DNA of 42,338 nt from positions 1 to 42,338 of IMG/VR virus record IMGVR_UViG_3300025138_000089; one strand, written 5' to 3'. A model generated the notes under the pieces. That model worked only from the letters and a program-made list of their open reading frames with translations, searched no databases and was not told where the DNA came from. The position numbers were made by a program, and so were the translations under genes. The stretch comes from a virus. Within the stretch, counting starts at the first letter, position 1, and each line of letters begins with the position of its first letter. Of the stretch, positions 37,040-42,338 are shown piece after piece.

Positions 37040-38301
37040 TCACAACAACCGACTCAGAATTCCAAAAATTTGAAAAAAATGTTGGCGAAGAACGTAGGAA
37101 TGATCAATTCCAACGAAACACCTCTGCTTCTGATGTTGTTACTCCTCGGTTTCCTTTCTACATTAAAGATCGTTTACCAAGTCACGTTGTAGAAAACTAT
37201 GATCTTTATGTTAAGTTTATAGAGGCCTACTTTGAATGGTTAGGAATCTCAAACGGGATTGATAAAATTCCATATCTTATGGATTTAAATACTGTCAGTA
37301 ACGATCTATTATCACACCATAAAGAATTACTTGCTAAATTATGGCCAGAAAATAGTCAATTCAATTGGTCTGATCCGTCCAATTCAATCGTAGATCTCAG
37401 ACGTTTTTTGTCTTTCGTCAGACAATTTTATCTTACCAAAGGAACCGAAGAATCTATTAGGTTTATTCTTTCTTCTGTTTATAATCTAGATCCAGCCGAA
37501 ATTGATTTCGATTATCCTAAAGTTCAACTGTTATTTTTGTCTGATTCTATATGGGTTCCTAATCTAGAGGATGACTCAGATGCTATAGGAAATAAATACG
37601 AAGGTTATTGGAAAGACAGCAGAAGTTTGCTTAGTGATGGGGTTAGATTTAGAGATAAATATTACCAAGAATTTTCGTATGTTGTTAAAGCAACAACAGA
37701 TGATGATCAGGGAAAATTTAATTTATCAGCAGTTCGTGAAATTGCACATCCTTCTGGATTTTTATTGTTTAATAATGTAGGGCCAGATGTGTATGTTCCT
37801 GCTGCGCCAGGTCCGATTGATACAGGATATGTTGAACCTATGTTAGTTGGTCATTACTTGGCATATCAATTTAATACGGTATTAAATCCAAGAGATCCAT
37901 TTAACGGAACATGTAATGTATTTCAACCGGGATATGATTGGTTTCCTTGTGGTTTCAATCCATTCAAATACAGTCCACTTGGTATAACAGGTACAGTAAA
38001 CTGTGGTACAGCAAAACACGATCCCGACAAGTTTCCAATTGGATATACTTTTGGAGCAGCAGCAGGAGCAAGTGGATACACTTATACAGAAGATACATAT
38101 ATTAGTGCCAATAGTAGAGGATATACATTGTGGACAGTCTTCAATCACCCAAATACATGGGCGATTGGACCAACAACTGGAACTGCATTTGGTGACATGA
38201 TACTTGGACAGATTCAATCATTAGTTCCTGATCCAACTAAAGGTGCCAATAGTTCTCCAAATGATCCGACTGAATTACTGACCAATTGTACGTTAGCATA
38301 A
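37036..38301 (+). CDS. Baseplate wedge/tail protein following gp6
   Basis: 421 aa. The N-terminal 150 residues (PRFPFYIKDRLPSHVVENYD, LYVKFIEAYFEWLG, then LRRFLSFVRQFYLTKGTEES) are a recognisable domain of T4-like marine phages, located after gp6 and probably a gp7-like wedge component. The role is inferred from position. The C-terminal half is Gly/Thr/Tyr/Pro-rich with Cys residues (NPRDPFNGTCNVFQPG) and looks like an outward-facing beta domain. Coupled to gp6. Confidence 0.65.
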   Translation: MITTTDSEFQKFEKNVGEERRNDQFQRNTSASDVVTPRFPFYIKDRLPSHVVENYDLYVKFIEAYFEWLGISNGIDKIPYLMDLNTVSNDLLSHHKELLAKLWPENSQFNWSDPSNSIVDLRRFLSFVRQFYLTKGTEESIRFILSSVYNLDPAEIDFDYPKVQLLFLSDSIWVPNLEDDSDAIGNKYEGYWKDSRSLLSDGVRFRDKYYQEFSYVVKATTDDDQGKFNLSAVREIAHPSGFLLFNNVGPDVYVPAAPGPIDTGYVEPMLVGHYLAYQFNTVLNPRDPFNGTCNVFQPGYDWFPCGFNPFKYSPLGITGTVNCGTAKHDPDKFPIGYTFGAAAGASGYTYTEDTYISANSRGYTLWTVFNHPNTWAIGPTTGTAFGDMILGQIQSLVPDPTKGANSSPNDPTELLTNCTLA

Positions 38302-38311
38302 GAGGAAAATA

Positions 38312-39865
38312 ATGACCAGTAACATAAATACAAGTTTTGCAACACCAGAAAATACCAGCATTGCTGGTTTAAGAGCCTTGATGACATCAACTCTTCAAAC
38401 AAATATGTTTTCGCAGAATCAGATTTTCTTCTTTGTTGCAAAGGAAGGTACACCCACTGACGTAGAGCCAGACTCTTTATCTTCTGCTGAAAAAGTTTAC
38501 GAAAATATTGTAATGTTAGATAGAATAACACCCGATGAAGTATCATCAGTAGTACCAAGAATCAATTGGACTTCGGGAACAATTTACAGCGGGTTTGATT
38601 CAACTAAAAATATGTACAACTATCAAGTTGGTTTTACTGGTTCTATTGAATTAGAATATCAGCCATATGTTATGACAGATGATTTTAATGTATATCTCTG
38701 TATTAAGAATAGTGAAACTGGATTTTTAAGGAATCAAGTAGCATCTACAATAAAACCAACTAGAATTGATACTGAGCCGTTCACTCTCGCTGATAATTAT
38801 ACATGGAAATACATGTATAGTGTAGGTGATAAAGACATTGATTTTTTAACAACAAAGTGGTTACCAGTCCCTGCTCCAGTAGATCCTGATGTGGAAATAA
38901 CAAACAAAACTAGTGCAAAATTTAGACAGCAGCAAAATCAAATAGCAGCCACTGGAGGATCTATCAATGATCTTCGTGTTAATATTGACGCAGGTAAAAA
39001 TATCTATTTTGATACAGCAACGCCAAGAACAGAAGTTATCGGGATGGGAACATCTGGGTCAATTTCTCTGAGAACAACACCTGTTGCCGGCAAAGGTTTT
39101 CAGTTAACTGGATATTCGATTGATGAAAAAGGAAAAGATTACATTGGAGGTGGCATACGCCTTTTAGATTCCCCTAATTCAAATGGAGATTATGTAACCA
39201 CAGCATCAGTCGAAGATATAATGACAGTAGAAACTTCATATGGAGATGTGAATAAGGATCTGTCAACCGATCCTAGAACAACTCTTCAAGCAAGAACTCT
39301 CATGGTTGCTGGAAATGTATCTCAGACAAACGAATCTATTGGAGCATTACCAAATGGCATAACGATGGCTGCGTTTGGATTAATCGCTAATCCTGTATAT
39401 TCTGAGGGAACTACTCTTGCAGGAAAAATTGCAGGGGCGGAGTTGGGTTATGGAACAAATATTAAATTAAACATTAGACAAACTCCTATTTTAAAAATTA
39501 GAGATGATAGTGGCGGCGGTTTTCAAATTGCAACAGCGAAGAAAATTACAGATACAAGACTTCTTCCAAATTCAACATTAGAAATAGCAGCAGATAGAAC
39601 TAAGTCAACTGTTATTGATTTGAGACCAAATGCATTTGCAGGTGGTGGTTCAAGCACTAAGGCAGACTTGTATACTACTGGTTCTCTGAGACCATTTACT
39701 ACTTCTGATATTATTACTTCGGCTACTAATGCTACGTTTGCAGTCGAACAAGTAACTCAACCACTACTGAAGGTTGGTTCGGGAGATCTCTTATACATAA
39801 ACAAGAACACATTCAATATATTAGAAGGACAAGTGTTCTTCTGCAAAATCACTCTAGTGCAGTGA
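38312..39865 (+). CDS. gp8: Baseplate wedge protein, gp8-like
   Basis: 517 aa. LRALMTSTLQTNMFSQNQIF, IVMLDRITPDEVSSVVPRIN, then WTSGTIYSGFDS and TLADNYTWKYMYSVGDKDID correspond to T4 gp8 (AVIPRRDWGDTRYPD, DGYVWEYLFEI). T4 gp8 (334 aa) is a wedge component; this one carries an extra C-terminal beta domain of about 200 residues. AAGAGGAAAATA precedes the ATG. The position after gp6 and the next wedge gene is as expected. Confidence 0.75.
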   Translation: MTSNINTSFATPENTSIAGLRALMTSTLQTNMFSQNQIFFFVAKEGTPTDVEPDSLSSAEKVYENIVMLDRITPDEVSSVVPRINWTSGTIYSGFDSTKNMYNYQVGFTGSIELEYQPYVMTDDFNVYLCIKNSETGFLRNQVASTIKPTRIDTEPFTLADNYTWKYMYSVGDKDIDFLTTKWLPVPAPVDPDVEITNKTSAKFRQQQNQIAATGGSINDLRVNIDAGKNIYFDTATPRTEVIGMGTSGSISLRTTPVAGKGFQLTGYSIDEKGKDYIGGGIRLLDSPNSNGDYVTTASVEDIMTVETSYGDVNKDLSTDPRTTLQARTLMVAGNVSQTNESIGALPNGITMAAFGLIANPVYSEGTTLAGKIAGAELGYGTNIKLNIRQTPILKIRDDSGGGFQIATAKKITDTRLLPNSTLEIAADRTKSTVIDLRPNAFAGGGSSTKADLYTTGSLRPFTTSDIITSATNATFAVEQVTQPLLKVGSGDLLYINKNTFNILEGQVFFCKITLVQ

Positions 39866-39879
39866 TAGGAGAAAAATAA

Positions 39880-40569
39880 ATGGCAAATCAATCTTGGTAT
39901 CATAGTTTTTTCGACGTAGCACCGTATAACGATTCGTGGACGCCATCGAAGAATTACCTTTCTTTAGGTTTCTTGCCAGGATATGCATTGCAGTCTAGAG
40001 AATTATTAGAACTACAAACTACTCTTCTTTATCAAATTTCTACTACGAATAGAACTTTGTTTAAACACGGACAGCCCAGAATTGATTTAGAAGAAGAGTC
40101 TTTGAATTCTTCGACCTCACCAATATCAGTAAACGTAGGCACTCATAAATTCAGTATTTCTAAAAATACACAATTATTTACGAACTTTTCTCTTGTAGCA
40201 TCTGGATTTGAGATTCCAAATGGTTTCTGGATTACGATTCCACCATCTAACGTTGAGCATAGTGGAATTTATACAGAACAAATAACTGCTCCTGAAGAAG
40301 AACATTATGTGGGATTTGATGTGGAGATAAAATCAGTAAGCACCATAGAGGATGATACGCTGTTCGATCCAGTAGGAACAGATTTTAAAAATAGTGGGGG
40401 TCCCGGAGCGACACGATATGCATATGGTATAACCCTAAATTCTACGGGTGGTTTTTTAAGAACCAATCAGTTTAAAAGAAAACAATCTCAGTTCTTTGTG
40501 CCGATTGCACAATATAAAAATGGATCATATTATTGGGCTTTTGATGAGTCTACTGCTATCATCGGATAA
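39880..40569 (+). CDS. DUF4815-like tail/fibre base protein, 229 aa
   Basis: WYHSFFDVAPYNDSWTPSKN, then YLSLGFLPGYALQSRELLEL, is the N-terminal signature of the DUF4815-type structural proteins of marine myoviruses, which attach fibres or extend the baseplate. Much shorter than usual family members, so it may be a reduced form. The remainder is beta-rich. ATAGGAGAAAAATAA precedes the ATG. Confidence 0.6.
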   Translation: MANQSWYHSFFDVAPYNDSWTPSKNYLSLGFLPGYALQSRELLELQTTLLYQISTTNRTLFKHGQPRIDLEEESLNSSTSPISVNVGTHKFSISKNTQLFTNFSLVASGFEIPNGFWITIPPSNVEHSGIYTEQITAPEEEHYVGFDVEIKSVSTIEDDTLFDPVGTDFKNSGGPGATRYAYGITLNSTGGFLRTNQFKRKQSQFFVPIAQYKNGSYYWAFDESTAIIG

Positions 40570-40577
40570 TCGTTGAT

Positions 40578-40585
40578 TATAAATA
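40578..40585 (+). promoter_or_regulatory. T4-type late promoter motif TATAAATA
   Basis: Exact consensus 16 nt before the tail-fibre ATG at 40602; AGGGAAAACTA follows as the ribosome site. Confidence 0.65.
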
Positions 40586-40601
40586 AACACAGGGAAAACT
40601 A

Positions 40602-42338
40602 ATGGCCGATATTACAGGAAATACAGGACAAATTGCTCTTGTCTCTTTAGGAGACACGATCAACGATTGGCGTAATTTAACAAATGATCAAATAATTGCC
40701 AAATTAAACCTACTCAAAGTTTATGATATTGGTGCAGGAGTTGGACTAGATGTAACCGGCGGCGTTGCTGGTGGTGGTGTCGGCGGTACTTATGCTATGC
40801 AAGTATCTGATACTATATCAAAGGGTATCACGGTTGGTGGTGATTTGGTTGTAACAGGTAGTGTTAGTTTCTCTTCTGCCGGCGAGGTTTCCTTTCCAAA
40901 TGGACTGGTGAACGTTAATGGAGACGATAGTCCAGTTTCAGGTTCTGCGACTGCGGGTATGGTGGTTGGATCATTCACTGGACCTAATTTTAATTCAGGA
41001 ACCACTGCTCCATTTTTCTTAAATGTGGGAGGATCTTGGTTTACTAATCAAGACCTCAAACTAATTGGTGGTGGAACTCTTGCCAATGCTTCCATACAGA
41101 AAATTATGTTCGGTGAAACAAACGGAAAGACCCTCTCGTTTAAACAGACGGCAACAGATTTAATTGTAGGAAATGAGCATAAACTAGATGCAATTCCAGT
41201 TGGAACTACCCTTGCTGGTGAAATTATTCGTATAAGATCTAGTGACGGTCGAGTTGATATTCTAAAGGGTGTAAATAAACGAAGAGTTTCTGGTATCTCT
41301 CATGGCTTTTCTTTCGGTAAAGTAGTCCGTGCAAGCAGTAATGATACCACAGGTTACACACTGGCAATTGCATCTGGAGGATCTACTTTCGCAGAGGCAG
41401 TTGGTATGATCTCTAGAGTGAATGGAGATTCAGACTTTGAAGTTACCTTTAATGGAGAAGTTGAAGGTTCGTTTACTAGTGTGAATGATACTTCTGCTGC
41501 TCTCTCTGTAGGATGTCCTTATTTTATATCTCCAACAAATTTAGGAAATATTACAACAATAGAACCATCAACAGATGGTCATATTTCCAAACCAGTTTTA
41601 GTTGGATTGTCGGGTGATAGAGGTCTTTTTGTCAACTACAGAGGTCAGGAAATAAACACTGTTGCTTCTGGTGGTGGTGGTGGTGGTGGATCAACAGGAG
41701 ATCCATCTTCTGTTAGAAGAACTATTGCTTCTTCTGGTTTTACCATAGGACAAATTGTATCTCAGAATGAAGAGGGTGTTTATGAATTACTATCACCTGT
41801 GAATAAATCTAGAATGATTGGTATTGTTGTCAGACAGGTTAGTGGTGGACACGAACTACTTTTGTATGGTATGTCGAATGATAATGATGAATTTAGAGTA
41901 GCCACTAACACATTTTGGTCTGGAACTGACACATTGTTATACCCAATAGCAGATGGGACTGGTATTGGATTCCTTACAGACTTAGTTCCAGCAGACGGAA
42001 GTTTTTCTCCAATTGCATTGAAAATGGGAAATCATATTCTATTCTTCAATAGTAGATTTGGTCAAGGGTATTCAACACCTAGTAGTGACGCATTCAATAA
42101 CACATCAAGATCAGAAGCAGCATACACTGCCGCTATAGTCGCTGGTGGAGGATCTGGTGATACGGTAGGTGGCGGTGGTTATGCACAGACAACAACAGGT
42201 GCAAACACTACTAATATTTTAATCAACGGTGGGTTTGATATTTGGCAAAGAGGAATTGGTACGGTTGCACACACAGGAACCGCTGACACTTATTTTGCGG
42301 ATAGATGGATAAGAACTAAACAAATTGGTGTTTGTGGT
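40602..42338 (+). CDS. Tail fibre protein, C-terminus outside window
   Basis: Open from ATG 40602 to the window end (579 codons, no stop). It begins MADITGNTGQIALVSLGDTI and is Gly/Ser/Thr-rich, with a poly-Gly hinge (around 41670-41690). At the right edge, NILINGGFDIWQRG, then ADRW, is the start of a carbohydrate-binding-type domain widespread in phage tail fibres. A repeated V(G/V)xxxxG(S/T)F and SGGGG spacing suggests trimeric beta structure. Probable receptor-binding fibre. Confidence 0.7.
   Translation, partial: MADITGNTGQIALVSLGDTINDWRNLTNDQIIAKLNLLKVYDIGAGVGLDVTGGVAGGGVGGTYAMQVSDTISKGITVGGDLVVTGSVSFSSAGEVSFPNGLVNVNGDDSPVSGSATAGMVVGSFTGPNFNSGTTAPFFLNVGGSWFTNQDLKLIGGGTLANASIQKIMFGETNGKTLSFKQTATDLIVGNEHKLDAIPVGTTLAGEIIRIRSSDGRVDILKGVNKRRVSGISHGFSFGKVVRASSNDTTGYTLAIASGGSTFAEAVGMISRVNGDSDFEVTFNGEVEGSFTSVNDTSAALSVGCPYFISPTNLGNITTIEPSTDGHISKPVLVGLSGDRGLFVNYRGQEINTVASGGGGGGGSTGDPSSVRRTIASSGFTIGQIVSQNEEGVYELLSPVNKSRMIGIVVRQVSGGHELLLYGMSNDNDEFRVATNTFWSGTDTLLYPIADGTGIGFLTDLVPADGSFSPIALKMGNHILFFNSRFGQGYSTPSSDAFNNTSRSEAAYTAAIVAGGGSGDTVGGGGYAQTTTGANTTNILINGGFDIWQRGIGTVAHTGTADTYFADRWIRTKQIGVCG

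Noticed and set aside
1-42338. CRISPR array, integrase, attachment site or insertion sequence
   Set aside because: No regularly spaced repeats, recombinase, transposase or terminal inverted repeats seen; tRNA 3' ends are not duplicated in the window as far as I can read.

Overview
The window is part of the genome of a T4-like tailed phage (myovirus). The diagnostic genes are homologues of gp4, gp6, gp8, gp25, gp26, gp51, gp48, gp53 and gp54 (head completion, tail and baseplate), the single-stranded DNA-binding protein gp32, and a probable late-transcription coactivator gp33. Nothing in the window is cellular housekeeping DNA, and I see no integrase, attachment site, insertion sequence or CRISPR array.

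Layout. (1) 1-9.5 kb: closely packed small plus-strand accessory genes, often overlapping by ATGA or TGATG. They include a DUF4406 deoxyribosyltransferase-like protein, a winged-helix protein, a Mom-like DNA-modification protein, a cytidine-deaminase-fold protein and an Sm-like protein. Four tRNA genes (Ile-TAT, Gly-TCC, Arg-TCT, Asn-GTT) and two gene-free stretches that look like structured RNAs (about 5490-5700 and 6841-7040) are interspersed. (2) 9.5-15.9 kb: a 1224-residue and a 353-residue lysine/glutamate-rich protein that share a VEQVDE repeat, a 48-residue relative of their N-termini, and a 489-residue protein of unknown function. (3) 15.9-21.2 kb: tRNA-Leu-TAA, a chymotrypsin-like serine protease fused to a dockerin-like pair of calcium-binding repeats, a holin-like membrane protein, a secreted dockerin-like protein that may be extended by a -1 frameshift, a type IV pilin-like protein, small membrane proteins and a SET-domain protein. 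(4) 21.2-23.9 kb, minus strand: two repeat-rich virion or fibre proteins. (5) 23.9-25.4 kb: gp33, a small basic protein and gp32 with a structured leader and a strong terminator. (6) 25.4-29.2 kb, minus strand: gp4, gp54-like, gp26, gp51 and the tape measure. gp26 and gp51 are arranged like a tail-assembly-chaperone pair with a T TTT TTC slippery site. (7) 29.2-42.3 kb, plus strand: gp48, gp53, a large hub-like protein, gp25, gp6, a wedge protein, gp8-like, a DUF4815-like protein and a tail fibre cut by the window end.

Regulation. Nine housekeeping-type promoters (TTGAC[A/G/T], exactly 16 nt, TATAAT-like) serve the accessory genes, the tRNAs, one candidate non-coding RNA and gp32. T4-type late motifs (TATAAATA) occur before a small gene, gp4 and the tail fibre. 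At three promoters the start codon sits almost on the predicted transcription start.

Host. The phage lineage resembles marine T4-like phages. The dockerin style (DxNxDGxxDxxD repeats followed by LAAFG or IFAKWG), a protease in a possible lysis cluster and a pilin-like protein recall proteins common in Planctomycetota such as Phycisphaerae. That host assignment is an inference and needs a database comparison. No search was run; all family names come from reading the sequences.
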